Positions 18,460 through 27,062 of a stretch of 64,000 bases of DNA are shown in pieces (position 1 is the stretch's first letter; every line of letters starts with the position of its first letter). Origin of the DNA: Parvibaculum sp963696585. GTDB taxonomy: Bacteria > Pseudomonadota > Alphaproteobacteria > Parvibaculales > Parvibaculaceae. The DNA lies in assembly GCA_963696585.1 (NCBI GenBank), contig CAVOKW010000009.1, positions 39,580 through 103,579 of the forward strand. Reading direction: 5' to 3'. Under the pieces are notes generated by a model that saw only the letters and a program-made list of their open reading frames with translations, had not been told where the DNA came from and did no database searches. The translations under genes were made by a program, and so were the position numbers.

Positions 18460-19401
18460 TCAGCTTGCCTTGGCGCGATGCAGAATGGCTGAGAGCGGCA
18501 CGAGACTGAATCCACGCGCTTGCGCTTGCGGTATCCATTTTTCGAGGATATCGAGCGTTTGCGGATGGGGATGGCCAATCGCAATGGCGACACCATTTTG
18601 CCGCGCCAGATGTTCAAGCCGATCAAGCTCCAGCGTCACCTGGGCACCATCCTCGTCATGATCGAGAAAGACATCGCGCGAAAGAACGGGCACACCCGCT
18701 TGACGGGCGACCGTCTCGGCCTTGCTGCCGGCAATGGTGCGTGAATCCAGAAACACCAGACCGCGCGCCTTCAATATGCCCGCGACAATGGCCATGCCCT
18801 TCTCATCCTGCGTGAAGCGACTGCCCATGTGATTGTTGATGCCGATATAGCCGGTGAAGCGCGAGAGATTCCAGTCGAGATTGCCCGCAATCTCGGCGGC
18901 CGCCTGGCCCACGCGCAGCGCATGGGGACCGGGGTCGGCATCGCCGAGGGGTTGCATGGGAACATGCACCAGCAATTCATGGCCTGCGGCCCGGGCCGTG
19001 GCGGCCAGCGACGCGACATCATCGGCATAGGGCAAGAAGGCAAAGGTGACGGGAGCTGGCAGGCTCATCGCGCGCCGGGTTTCGTGGCGGTTGGGGCCCA
19101 TGTCATCAAGCACGATGGCAATTTGGGGCTTGTCGTTCCTGGCCTGGTTAATCGGCGCGACGGCGGGCGGATCGTCCGCTGTCGGCGTCCTGATTATGTC
19201 TGCCTCGGGTGAGGGTATGGTGGTGGAGCGCAACAGCCCGGCAACGTCCTTGTGCGGCTCCAAGACAGGCGCGGAGGGCTTCAACCACAGGCCCGCAGCG
19301 AGGGCGAACAGGAAACCAGCAAGGAAGAGGCCCGCCCCAAGCTGCAAATGGGGATGACGGACTGCCTGTTTCAGGCGTCGGAGATAGGTTCTGTCCGCCA
19401 T
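18460..19401 (-). CDS. Divergent polysaccharide deacetylase family protein (YibQ type)
   Basis: A 313-residue protein with one N-terminal membrane segment (about residues 20-40, LQLGAGLFLAGFLFALAAGL). A variable linker leads to the conserved domain from QIAIVLDDMGPN onward. Other family landmarks are FAFLPYA, HELLVHVPMQPLG, INNHMGSRFT (the His of the metal site), GLVFLDSRT and GVAIAIGHPHPQT. The fold is that of polysaccharide deacetylases; the activity is unproven, and in many bacteria the gene sits beside murein hydrolase activators. Here it lies alone with a subtilase autotransporter upstream on the same strand (63 bp gap), probably co-transcribed. Confidence 0.85.
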   Translation of the reverse strand: MADRTYLRRLKQAVRHPHLQLGAGLFLAGFLFALAAGLWLKPSAPVLEPHKDVAGLLRSTTIPSPEADIIRTPTADDPPAVAPINQARNDKPQIAIVLDDMGPNRHETRRAMSLPAPVTFAFLPYADDVASLAATARAAGHELLVHVPMQPLGDADPGPHALRVGQAAAEIAGNLDWNLSRFTGYIGINNHMGSRFTQDEKGMAIVAGILKARGLVFLDSRTIAGSKAETVARQAGVPVLSRDVFLDHDEDGAQVTLELDRLEHLARQNGVAIAIGHPHPQTLDILEKWIPQAQARGFSLVPLSAILHRAKAS

Positions 19402-19464
19402 GCGTTGGACCTGCGTATGAGGAATTGCCCGCAGGATAAGCTGAGTCGGCTTGGCGCGTGGCGA

Positions 19465-21843
19465 TCAGAAATCGAGTGAGTAGCCGAGTGTGAGCGCGAC
19501 GTCACCCTGCCCTGATCCGGCAATATCGCTGTCAGAGAATTGCAGCCCCCCACCCAGCTTGCCAAACCTGGTTTCAGACAGATAGTCAAAGCCCAGTTGC
19601 AGGGGTAATGCCGACTTGTCGAAACCGACAGTTCGATAGTCGTAATTCACCGTGCCATCGAACTCGCGGCCAACCGGCACACGGGCCGAGACAGCACCAT
19701 CCACATATTGCAGTGGCTTCAGCAACGAGACCTTGAAGCTGTCGGCCCCGAGCAGGTTCTGCATATCAAGCACAAGCCCCATGTGGTGACCACCCCAGCC
19801 ATTGGCACCGCTGTAAAGTGACGCCGCCGTGGTGGTGCTGTTCAATTCGGCATGGGAATAGAAGGCCGTGAGCATCACATTGCCGGAGAGGGGGCCTGAA
19901 AGATTGGCGCCGTAAAAGGTCGTTTCGGCCGAGTCGCCCATGGAGAGCGCACCGGAGGAGGCAAGACCGGCGACGGTGCCTTCCTCGTGCAGTCGGGCAG
20001 CGGACGCACCAAACTGCCATCCATCGCCCAGACTGTAGCCGAGGCCAAAGGCGGCAAAGTCGCCCTGCCCTGCGGCTACTGGCTGGCCGGGGATCAGATT
20101 TGTCTGGCTTGTGTCGCCCAGCAGATCATCGCCTGCCTGATTGAGCGAAAATACCGTCGCATTGAGGCGATCCGTCAGGCGGGTATTGAAGCCCGTTGCG
20201 ACAGATCGGTCGAAAAGAGACTGCGCTTCGCCGAGCGATGAATACATGACCGCCCCAAAGCGCTGCGCCGTGGAAGCAGGCGTGGAAGCCGGAGCGTCGG
20301 CGAAATACACACTCGGTGAGCCCATGGCGACATCCAGCGAATAGGCCTGACCGCCGAAATGGAAGCCCGAGGTCGGCGTCGATCCGCCATCGGTGGTGTT
20401 CCAGGCGAGAAGGGAAAGTCCGCCTTGCCCGATACTGACTTGCTGGCGACGCGACACAAGGCCGAGCATGGCCGAGGTGCGCGTGGAAAGCGTGCCAGAC
20501 GTCGTGGTCATGTAGTTGCCGATATCGCTCTGGAACGGGCGCCCAAAGGCATCGAACACCGTGAAACCGGCAAAGAGACCCGATGTATCAAAGCCCGTGA
20601 AGCGCGGCGCCGAGAAAGTCGAACGGCGGCGAAATCTTTTGCCCGGCTTAAAAGGCGACGGCGGTGTCGGGTCGACAACCGGCGGCGGTGTCGGGTCGAC
20701 AGCCGGCGGCGGTGGCGTTGGATCAGGCGGTGGCGGTGTCGGATCGACGACAGGTGGCGGTGGGGTCGAATCGGGCGGTGGCGGTGTCGGATCGACCGTG
20801 GGCGTGGTGACGATTTCAGTACCGCCGACAGGGCCGAGCGCCGCCGCGACATTCAAAAGACCCCAGCCATAAACGCTATCGACACCGGGTGTGCCAAGGT
20901 CGGTTGCGGAGAGTTTGATGATGCTGGCGATCTGTGATGGCGTCAGATTGACGTTCTTGTCCAGACTGTCCTGTTCGAGCAGCGCCACGGCGCCTGTGAC
21001 ATGGGGCGCGGCCATGGAGGTGCCCGAGAGATATTGGTAGCTGTCGCCAGGATAGTCGGAATAGATGTTCGAGCCTGGCGCGACGATGAAGAAATTCGAG
21101 ATTTTCTCGGAGTCGGCACAAACACGCGATGTGCCGATGCAATTGGTGCCCGCCAGGTTTGAGTATGAGGCAATGTTGTTGTTGGCGTCGACGGCGCCGA
21201 CGATGAGCAGATTGGCAAGGCTGACGCTCGCCGTGCCATTGTATTTTTCATAGCCGATGACTGTGCCTGAATTGCCGGCGGCACGAACGAGAACAAAGTC
21301 GTCCGTATAATCGTCAAGCACACCCAGCTCGCCATTCATGAACAGGTCGCCCCTGCCGGAAGGCCCGTAGCTCATGTTGATCGCGGCGATGTTGGCACCT
21401 GTAGCATTGAGCGCAACGACGCTGTCAAAAGCGCGGCGACCACTATCCGTGGCGACCCAGCCGCGATCATCAAAAACGGCGTAATTGTAGATCTGGGAGT
21501 CCGGCGCGACACCGACAACGCCCGAACCATTATCTGCCGCCGCAGCTATGCCCGCGACATGAGAGCCGTGATAGGGGAAGGTCGTGTAGCGACCGTTGTA
21601 AGGCTGGTAGGTCGTGATGTGGCCAGCCAGATCCGAATGATTGTAGTCGGCGGTCGTGTCGAATATGGCGATGCCAACGCCTGCGCCTGTGACGCGGTCA
21701 TGAGTCGCCGGTGTGACGCCAATTTGCGCGAGGTTGGGCTGATAGACCGGCGAATATTCATAATTGGCGGCAGAAGCGGCTGAAACAGCCATCAATCCTG
21801 CGCCGGCATATGCCAGCAAAGCCGCCAGATGGGATATGCGCAT
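19465..21843 (-). CDS. Subtilisin-like (S8) serine protease autotransporter
   Basis: A 792-residue secreted protease. A signal peptide ends near residue 26 (AVSAASAA). The passenger is a subtilase with the full triad: Asp62 in IAIFDTTADYNH, His92 in YHGSHVAGIAAA, Ser276 in LSGTSMAAPHV, and oxyanion Asn191 in AAGNSG. Residues ~350-400 are a tandem DPTPPPP-like proline linker. The C-terminal ~270 residues look like an autotransporter barrel and end in GYSLDF, with terminal Phe. I chose ATG 21843, preceded by a G-rich Shine-Dalgarno; the frame opens at 21864. Predicted to act at the cell surface or be shed. The target is unknown. Confidence 0.88.
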   Translation of the reverse strand: MRISHLAALLAYAGAGLMAVSAASAANYEYSPVYQPNLAQIGVTPATHDRVTGAGVGIAIFDTTADYNHSDLAGHITTYQPYNGRYTTFPYHGSHVAGIAAAADNGSGVVGVAPDSQIYNYAVFDDRGWVATDSGRRAFDSVVALNATGANIAAINMSYGPSGRGDLFMNGELGVLDDYTDDFVLVRAAGNSGTVIGYEKYNGTASVSLANLLIVGAVDANNNIASYSNLAGTNCIGTSRVCADSEKISNFFIVAPGSNIYSDYPGDSYQYLSGTSMAAPHVTGAVALLEQDSLDKNVNLTPSQIASIIKLSATDLGTPGVDSVYGWGLLNVAAALGPVGGTEIVTTPTVDPTPPPPDSTPPPPVVDPTPPPPDPTPPPPAVDPTPPPVVDPTPPSPFKPGKRFRRRSTFSAPRFTGFDTSGLFAGFTVFDAFGRPFQSDIGNYMTTTSGTLSTRTSAMLGLVSRRQQVSIGQGGLSLLAWNTTDGGSTPTSGFHFGGQAYSLDVAMGSPSVYFADAPASTPASTAQRFGAVMYSSLGEAQSLFDRSVATGFNTRLTDRLNATVFSLNQAGDDLLGDTSQTNLIPGQPVAAGQGDFAAFGLGYSLGDGWQFGASAARLHEEGTVAGLASSGALSMGDSAETTFYGANLSGPLSGNVMLTAFYSHAELNSTTTAASLYSGANGWGGHHMGLVLDMQNLLGADSFKVSLLKPLQYVDGAVSARVPVGREFDGTVNYDYRTVGFDKSALPLQLGFDYLSETRFGKLGGGLQFSDSDIAGSGQGDVALTLGYSLDF

Positions 21844-21998
21844 ATCCCTGTCCCCCCGAGTCATGGCTGACCGACAAATCGGCCCCTGTTTACCTTATCG
21901 CCCAAGATGCCTAACAGTTCCATAATTTATTGGCCTGTTTTAGCGTCACTTCAGCGACAAAAGGAGCCGACAAAAGGGGCGACATATCGGGCCATGTC

Positions 21999-22028
21999 TT
22001 GCTCCTGTCCGGCATGGCATCCTATAAG
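21999..22028 (+). promoter_or_regulatory. Candidate sigma-70 promoter for trpGDC-moaC-moeA
   Basis: TTGCTC (21999-22004), an 18-base spacer and TATAAG (22023-22028), about 50 bases before trpG. Since trpG is cut off from trpE by oppositely oriented genes, it needs its own promoter. Assigned by eye. Confidence 0.5.
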
Positions 22029-22077
22029 GGGGTGCTCGCACGGCCCCTCGCGCGGCCAAGCCCACGGACCAAGCCCC

Positions 22078-22671
22078 ATGCTGCTGCTGATCGATAATTA
22101 CGACAGTTTTACCTACAACCTCGTACATTTTCTGGGGGAGCTGGGGGCTGAGACGCGGGTCCATCGCAACGACAAGATCACGGTCAACGAGGCGCTGGCC
22201 TCAAGGCCGCAGGCCATTGTGCTCTCGCCTGGCCCCTGCGACCCGGACAAGGCGGGGATTTGCCTTGAGCTCATCAAGGCGGCGAGCGCGCATCGCATTC
22301 CGCTCTTGGGCGTCTGTCTGGGGCATCAGGCCATCGGTCAGGCCTTTGGCGGCAAGGTGATCCGCGCGCGCGAACTGATGCATGGCAAGCTCTCCGCCAT
22401 CCACCATGCGGGCAAGGGCATTTTCCGTTACCTGCCCAGCCCGCTGGAAGCGACGCGCTATCATTCGCTGATTGTCGAGCGCGACAGCCTGCCACCGGAA
22501 CTCGAAGTGACGGCCTGGACACATGACAACATCATCATGGGCTTGCAGCATCGCGAGTTGCCCATTCATGGCGTGCAGTTCCACCCCGAAAGCATCGCCT
22601 CGGAACATGGCCATGAAATCCTGAAGAACTTTCTCGAGCTTGCGGGCTTCAACACGCATGAATATGCGTGA
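22078..22671 (+). CDS. trpG: Anthranilate synthase component II (glutamine amidotransferase)
   Basis: A 197-residue class I glutamine amidotransferase that feeds ammonia to TrpE. It starts MLLLIDNYDSFTYNLVHFL, typical of TrpG/PabA. VLSPGPCDPDKAG is the oxyanion region, the nucleophile is in LLGVCLGHQAIGQAFGG, and the His/Glu pair is in GVQFHPESIASEHG. I chose ATG 22078; the frame is open upstream to 21907 but lacks similarity. It could also serve p-aminobenzoate synthesis, as in other bacteria with a single such subunit. trpD follows after 12 bases. Confidence 0.96.
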   Translation: MLLLIDNYDSFTYNLVHFLGELGAETRVHRNDKITVNEALASRPQAIVLSPGPCDPDKAGICLELIKAASAHRIPLLGVCLGHQAIGQAFGGKVIRARELMHGKLSAIHHAGKGIFRYLPSPLEATRYHSLIVERDSLPPELEVTAWTHDNIIMGLQHRELPIHGVQFHPESIASEHGHEILKNFLELAGFNTHEYA

Positions 22672-22683
22672 AGGCATGACGCA

Positions 22684-23709
22684 ATGAGCGATCTCAAGCC
22701 GATCATCCTGCGCCTGTCCACTGGCGAGCCACTGGACGAAGAAACCGCGCGCGATGCCTTCAGCATCATCATGTCGGGTGGCGCCTCTCCGGCCCAGATA
22801 GGCGCCTTTCTGATGGGCCTGCGGGTGCGCGGGGAAAGCGTCAGCGAGATAACAGCCGGTGTGCGGGTGATGCGCGATCGGGCGCTCTGGGTCAAAGCCC
22901 CGGCAGATGCGATCGACATTGTCGGTACGGGCGGCGATGGCCATGGCACTTACAATGTCTCGACCGCGGTGGCGCTGGTGGTGGCAAGCCTTGGCGTTCC
23001 TGTCGCCAAGCATGGCAATCGTAAAGCCTCCTCGCTTTCCGGCACGGCGGATGTGCTGCAAAGGCTCGGCCTCAACCTTGAGGCCAAGCCTGACCGGATC
23101 ACGGCCTGCATCGAAGAGGCCGGCATTGGCTTCATGTTTGCCCAGGCCCATCACAGCGCCATGAAACATGTCGCGCCTGTGCGGACCGAACTGGGCTTCA
23201 AATCCGTTTTCAACCTGCTCGGGCCGCTCTCGAATCCCGCTGGCGTGACACATCATCTGATCGGCGTTTACGCGCCGCAGCTGACGGCGACTTTTGCCGA
23301 GGTGCTGCGCAAGCTCGGTTCGCATCGCGCCTGGGTGGTGCATGGCAGCGACGGCATGGATGAATTGACGACGACAGGCCCGAGCCATGTGGCGGAACTG
23401 AAGGACGGGCATATCCGCCTTTTCGATGTCGCGCCGGATGATGCGGGCTTGCCCCGCGCGACGCTCGACGAACTCAAGGGCGGCGATCCGGCGCAAAATG
23501 CAGCGGCCATTCATCGCCTGTTTGAGGGGGAGAGAAGCGCCTATCGCGATATCGTGCTGCTCAATGCGGCGGCGGCGCTGATCGTGGCGGGCAAGGTGAC
23601 GGGCCTGCGCGATGGCGTCACGCGCGCGGCTGGCGCACTGGATGATGGACGCGCCAAGGCAACGCTTGCCAGGCTTGTCGCGGTTTCCAATGGAGTGGCG
23701 CATGGCTGA
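22684..23709 (+). CDS. trpD: Anthranilate phosphoribosyltransferase
   Basis: Attaches phosphoribose from PRPP to anthranilate. The 341-residue protein carries the glycine-rich PRPP loop in DIVGTGGDGHGTYNVSTAVAL, KHGNRKASSLSGTADVL, the anthranilate site region HHSAMKHVAPVRTELG and NLLGPLSNPAG. Length and order of motifs are normal. Its last eight bases overlap the start of trpC, consistent with an operon. Confidence 0.97.
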   Translation: MSDLKPIILRLSTGEPLDEETARDAFSIIMSGGASPAQIGAFLMGLRVRGESVSEITAGVRVMRDRALWVKAPADAIDIVGTGGDGHGTYNVSTAVALVVASLGVPVAKHGNRKASSLSGTADVLQRLGLNLEAKPDRITACIEEAGIGFMFAQAHHSAMKHVAPVRTELGFKSVFNLLGPLSNPAGVTHHLIGVYAPQLTATFAEVLRKLGSHRAWVVHGSDGMDELTTTGPSHVAELKDGHIRLFDVAPDDAGLPRATLDELKGGDPAQNAAAIHRLFEGERSAYRDIVLLNAAAALIVAGKVTGLRDGVTRAAGALDDGRAKATLARLVAVSNGVAHG

Positions 23710-24493
23710 CATTCTCGAAAGGATCGGCGCCTACAAGCTCGACGAAATCAAGGCGGCCAAAGCCAGAAAGCCGCTCGCCGAGGTGGAGCGCGATGCGCGC
23801 GCGGCCTCACCCCTGCGCGGATTTCACACCGCCCTTGCCCGCAGGATCGAGGCTGGCAAGCCTGCGCTGATTGCCGAAATCAAGAAAGCGAGCCCTTCCA
23901 AGGGACTGATCCGTGCGGACTTCCATCCGGCGGCACTGGCGCAAGCCTATGAAGCGGGCGGCGCGGCCTGCCTTTCGGTGTTGACGGATGAGCCTTCGTT
24001 TCAGGGGTCGCCCGCCTTTCTGAAAGAAGCCCGCGCGGCATGCACGCTTCCCGTCATCCGCAAGGATTTTCTCTATGACCCCTATCAGGCCGTGGAAGCG
24101 CGCGCCTGGGGGGCTGATGCCATTCTCATCATCATGGCTGCGGTGTCGGATGCCCAGGCGACAGAGATTGAAGACGCCGCCTGCAAATGGGGTCTGGATG
24201 TGCTGGTTGAAGTGCATGACGAAGCGGAGCTTGCCCGCACATCCGGATTGAAGAGCCAGCTTATCGGCATCAATAATCGCAACCTCAAAACCTTTGACGT
24301 GACGCTCGCGACCACTGAACGGCTGGCGCCGCTGGTGCCCGAGGGCAAACTGATTGTCGGCGAAAGCGGCATTTTCACGCCAGCCGATCTGCAACGGCTG
24401 GCAAAATCCGGCGTGCATGCCTTTCTGGTTGGTGAGAGCCTGATGCGCCAGGAAGATGTGGCAGAGGCCACGCGCAAATTGCTGACCATCTGA
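23702..24493 (+). CDS. trpC: Indole-3-glycerol phosphate synthase
   Basis: Closes the indole ring from carboxyphenylamino-deoxyribulose phosphate. The 263-residue TIM barrel begins MADILERIGAYKLDEI, has the catalytic lysine region LIAEIKKASPSKGLIR, VIRKDFLYDPYQ, GINNRNLKTFDV and the phosphate-binding VGESGIFTP. The ATG at 23702 overlaps the trpD stop. No trpF domain is fused and none lies adjacent; trpF, trpB and trpA must be elsewhere. Confidence 0.97.
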   Translation: MADILERIGAYKLDEIKAAKARKPLAEVERDARAASPLRGFHTALARRIEAGKPALIAEIKKASPSKGLIRADFHPAALAQAYEAGGAACLSVLTDEPSFQGSPAFLKEARAACTLPVIRKDFLYDPYQAVEARAWGADAILIIMAAVSDAQATEIEDAACKWGLDVLVEVHDEAELARTSGLKSQLIGINNRNLKTFDVTLATTERLAPLVPEGKLIVGESGIFTPADLQRLAKSGVHAFLVGESLMRQEDVAEATRKLLTI

Positions 24494-24506
24494 AGGAATG
24501 ACGGAC

Positions 24507-24992
24507 ATGGCTGACAGCCCCAAGCTCTCGCATCTCGACGACAAGGGCGCGGCGCATATGGTTGATGTCTCGGAGAAGGCCGTGACAGCGCGCGAGGCAA
24601 CTGCCAAGGGTCGCGTCGTCATGGCGGCTGATACGCTCAGGCTCATTCTGGAAGACGGCCTGGCCAAGGGCAAAGCGCTGGATGTGGCGCGGCTTGCCGG
24701 CATCATGGCCGCCAAGCGCACATCCGATCTCATTCCGCTCTGCCATCCTCTCGCCCTTACCAAGGTGAGTGTGGCGCTACGGCCCGATGCGAAAACGCAC
24801 AGCGTCGAGATTGAAGCCACTGTCAGAACAAGCGGCCAAACCGGCGTTGAAATGGAAGCGCTGACGGCGGTCAGCATTGCAGCGCTGACGCTTTACGACA
24901 TGGCCAAGGCTGTCGACAAGGCCATGCATATCACCGACATTCGCCTGACGAAAAAGAGCGGCGGCAAGTCCGGCCCTTACGAGGCCGCGTGA
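24507..24992 (+). CDS. moaC: Cyclic pyranopterin monophosphate synthase
   Basis: Second step of molybdenum cofactor synthesis; it rearranges the MoaA product to cyclic pyranopterin monophosphate. The protein has KLSHLDDKGAAHMVDVSEK, LIPLCHPLALTKV (catalytic His/Lys region) and GQTGVEMEALTAVS. I chose ATG 24507 (161 residues) because AAGGA lies nine bases upstream of it, whereas the ATG at 24498 directly abuts that Shine-Dalgarno. It follows trpC by 13 bases and overlaps moeA by one base, so the trp and Mo-cofactor genes probably share a transcript. Confidence 0.95.
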   Translation: MADSPKLSHLDDKGAAHMVDVSEKAVTAREATAKGRVVMAADTLRLILEDGLAKGKALDVARLAGIMAAKRTSDLIPLCHPLALTKVSVALRPDAKTHSVEIEATVRTSGQTGVEMEALTAVSIAALTLYDMAKAVDKAMHITDIRLTKKSGGKSGPYEAA

Positions 24993-26209
24993 TGGCGGAC
25001 ATGCACGATCCCCTGATCCCGGTTGCCGAAGCACGTAATCGGATTCTCGAAATGCTGCCGCGCACAGATACGGAAACCGTCTCATTGCGCGAGGCCGCGG
25101 GACGCGTTCTGGCGCAGGACGTTGTTTCCCTTCGGACGCAACCGCCGAGCGATCTGTCAGCGATGGATGGCTATGCGGTTCGCGCGCGCGACATAGAAAC
25201 CATTGGTGCGTCACTTCGCGTGATCGGCGAGGCGCCTGCGGGACGGGGCTTTGCCGGGCAAGTCGGGGCGGGTCAATGCGTTCGCATTTTCACCGGCGCG
25301 CCAGTGCCACAGGGTGCGGACAGCATCATGCTGCAGGAAGATGCAGACCGCACGGGGAAGTCTGTCTCCTTCCGCGAGACAGCAAAACCGGGTCAGCATA
25401 TTCGCAGGGCAGGCATCGACTTTGCCATTGGCGACACCGGCCCCCGCGCCGGCACACGCCTGAGAGCCGCCGACATTGCGCTCGCTGCGGCGATGAATCA
25501 CGCGCGGCTGGAAGTACATCGTCGCCCGGTCATCGCCTATTTCTCGACGGGCGATGAACTTGTTTATCCTGGCGAGACGCCCGGCCCTGACCAGATCATT
25601 TCGTCGAATAATGACGGCCTGGGCGTCCTCATCGAAGCGCATGGCGGCATTGCGCTCGATCTTGGCATTGCGCCGGACGATGCCGACATCATCCGCGCCG
25701 TCGCCATGAAGGCACGCGACGCCGACATGCTCGTCACGCTGGGCGGGGCCTCAGTCGGCGACCATGATCTCGTCCGGCCCGCCCTTGAAGCCGATGGGCT
25801 AGTGATCGATTTCTGGCGCATCGCCATGCGTCCCGGCAAGCCGCTGATGTTTGGCCGCTATGGCGATATGCCGATGCTCGGTCTGCCGGGCAATCCCGTC
25901 TCCGCCCTTGTCTGTGCCCTGCTCTTCCTCGTGCCCGCCCTTGACCATTTGCAAGGAACCGCGCCACGCCTGCCTCTCAGCCTTGCGCGGCTTGGCAGGG
26001 CCCTTAAAGCCAATGATCAGCGTGAGGATTATCTGCGCGCCAGACTTGACCATGTGGCAGGCGAATTACCTGTTGCGACACCCTTTGCCCGGCAGGACAG
26101 CTCCATGCTTTCGTCGCTTTCTGGCGCAGATTGCCTCGTTATCCGGCCGCCTCACGCGCCGGAAGCCAAGGCGGGCGAAATGGTGGAATGCCTGCTGCTG
26201 CGCGCTTGA
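24992..26209 (+). CDS. moeA: Molybdopterin molybdenumtransferase
   Basis: Inserts molybdate into adenylated molybdopterin. The ~405-residue protein shows the MoeA N-terminal region (PPSDLSAMDGYAVRA), the beta-barrel segment with FTGAPVPQGAD and the MPT-binding domain (VIAYFSTGDELVYPG, ISSNNDGL, LGGASVGDHD). The C-terminal domain follows FGRYGDMPMLGLPGNPVSA. The start ATG overlaps the moaC stop (TGATG); a GTG one codon upstream is also in frame. Confidence 0.95.
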   Translation: MADMHDPLIPVAEARNRILEMLPRTDTETVSLREAAGRVLAQDVVSLRTQPPSDLSAMDGYAVRARDIETIGASLRVIGEAPAGRGFAGQVGAGQCVRIFTGAPVPQGADSIMLQEDADRTGKSVSFRETAKPGQHIRRAGIDFAIGDTGPRAGTRLRAADIALAAAMNHARLEVHRRPVIAYFSTGDELVYPGETPGPDQIISSNNDGLGVLIEAHGGIALDLGIAPDDADIIRAVAMKARDADMLVTLGGASVGDHDLVRPALEADGLVIDFWRIAMRPGKPLMFGRYGDMPMLGLPGNPVSALVCALLFLVPALDHLQGTAPRLPLSLARLGRALKANDQREDYLRARLDHVAGELPVATPFARQDSSMLSSLSGADCLVIRPPHAPEAKAGEMVECLLLRA

Positions 26210-26263
26210 AATCAGCCATAACTGTTACGCGCCAATAATCGCAAGATGGTCCACAGATCGGGC

Positions 26264-26292
26264 TTGACGATTCAAAAGAACCAAACTAGAAC
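26264..26292 (+). promoter_or_regulatory. lexA promoter overlapped by an SOS (LexA) box
   Basis: TTGACG (26264-26269), a 17-base spacer and TAGAAC (26287-26292) make a good sigma-70 promoter about 57 bases before lexA. Inside it lies GAAC-CAAACTA-GAAC (26278-26292), which is exactly GAAC-N7-GAAC, the complement of the alphaproteobacterial LexA operator GTTC-N7-GTTC. The box covers the -10 element, so LexA should repress its own gene. Confidence 0.88.
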
Positions 26293-26348
26293 GAAACAAG
26301 ACGTTTTTGTTTTGTTCCTGTTTGGACACATTGAGCCGGGAGCCATCC

Positions 26349-27062
26349 ATGCTGACGCGCAAGCAACATGAACTACTGATGTTCATTCATGAGCGCATCA
26401 AGGAAGGCGGCGTATCGCCGAGCTTCGACGAGATGAAGGAGGCGCTCGATTTGCGCTCCAAATCGGGCATTCATCGGCTGATTACAGCGCTTGAAGAGCG
26501 CGGCTTTATCCGGCGCCTGCCGCACCGGGCGCGCGCATTGGAAATCCTGAAACTGCCTGAGGCCGCCTCGCCCAGTCTTGCGACGTCGCGCAGCAAGGGC
26601 TTCTCACCCAGCATCATCGAAGGCAGTCGCGGCAAGACTTCGACAAGCCGTGACCTTGCCCCGGCCCGCGCCGCCAATGACACGATGACACTCTCCGTCA
26701 TGGGCCGCATCGCCGCCGGTACGCCTATCGAAGCATTACAGGAAGAGAGCCATCAGGTCAGCGTGCCGCTTAATCTTCTGGGGTCGGGCGAACATTATGC
26801 CCTCGAAGTCAAAGGCGACTCGATGATCGAGGCCGGCATTCTGGATGGTGATACGGTTCTCATTCAGCGCTGTGACACGGCCAATAGCGGCGACATTGTC
26901 GTGGCCCTGGTTGATGGCTATGAAGCGACATTGAAGCGCTTGCGCCGCAAGGGTGACTCGATTGCGCTGGAAGCGGCCAACCCGGCCTATGAAACGCGCA
27001 TCTTTGGTCCTGACCGTGTCAAGGTGCAGGGCAAACTTGTCGGCTTGTTACGCCGCTACTGA
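26349..27062 (+). CDS. lexA: LexA repressor
   Basis: SOS-response repressor and self-cleaving serine protease, 237 residues. Residues 1-70 are the LexA winged helix in its alphaproteobacterial form (MLTRKQHELLMFIHERIKEG, LRSKSGIHRLITALEERGFI). The linker is long. The cleavage site is Ala123-Gly124 in GRIAAGTPIEA. The catalytic dyad is Ser158 (VKGDSMIEAGI) and Lys196 (YEATLKRLRR). ATG 26349 gives the family N-terminus; the open frame from 26307 does not. An operator in its own promoter supports autoregulation. Its stop overlaps that of convergent comEC by seven bases. Confidence 0.97.
   Translation: MLTRKQHELLMFIHERIKEGGVSPSFDEMKEALDLRSKSGIHRLITALEERGFIRRLPHRARALEILKLPEAASPSLATSRSKGFSPSIIEGSRGKTSTSRDLAPARAANDTMTLSVMGRIAAGTPIEALQEESHQVSVPLNLLGSGEHYALEVKGDSMIEAGILDGDTVLIQRCDTANSGDIVVALVDGYEATLKRLRRKGDSIALEAANPAYETRIFGPDRVKVQGKLVGLLRRY

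Noticed and set aside
22029..22077. Possible trp leader peptide or attenuator before trpG
   Set aside because: No short frame with Trp codons and no terminator hairpin with a T run is visible between the promoter and trpG.
22201..23712. 503-codon open frame on the minus strand
   Set aside because: Opposite trpG and trpD, both complete with active-site motifs.
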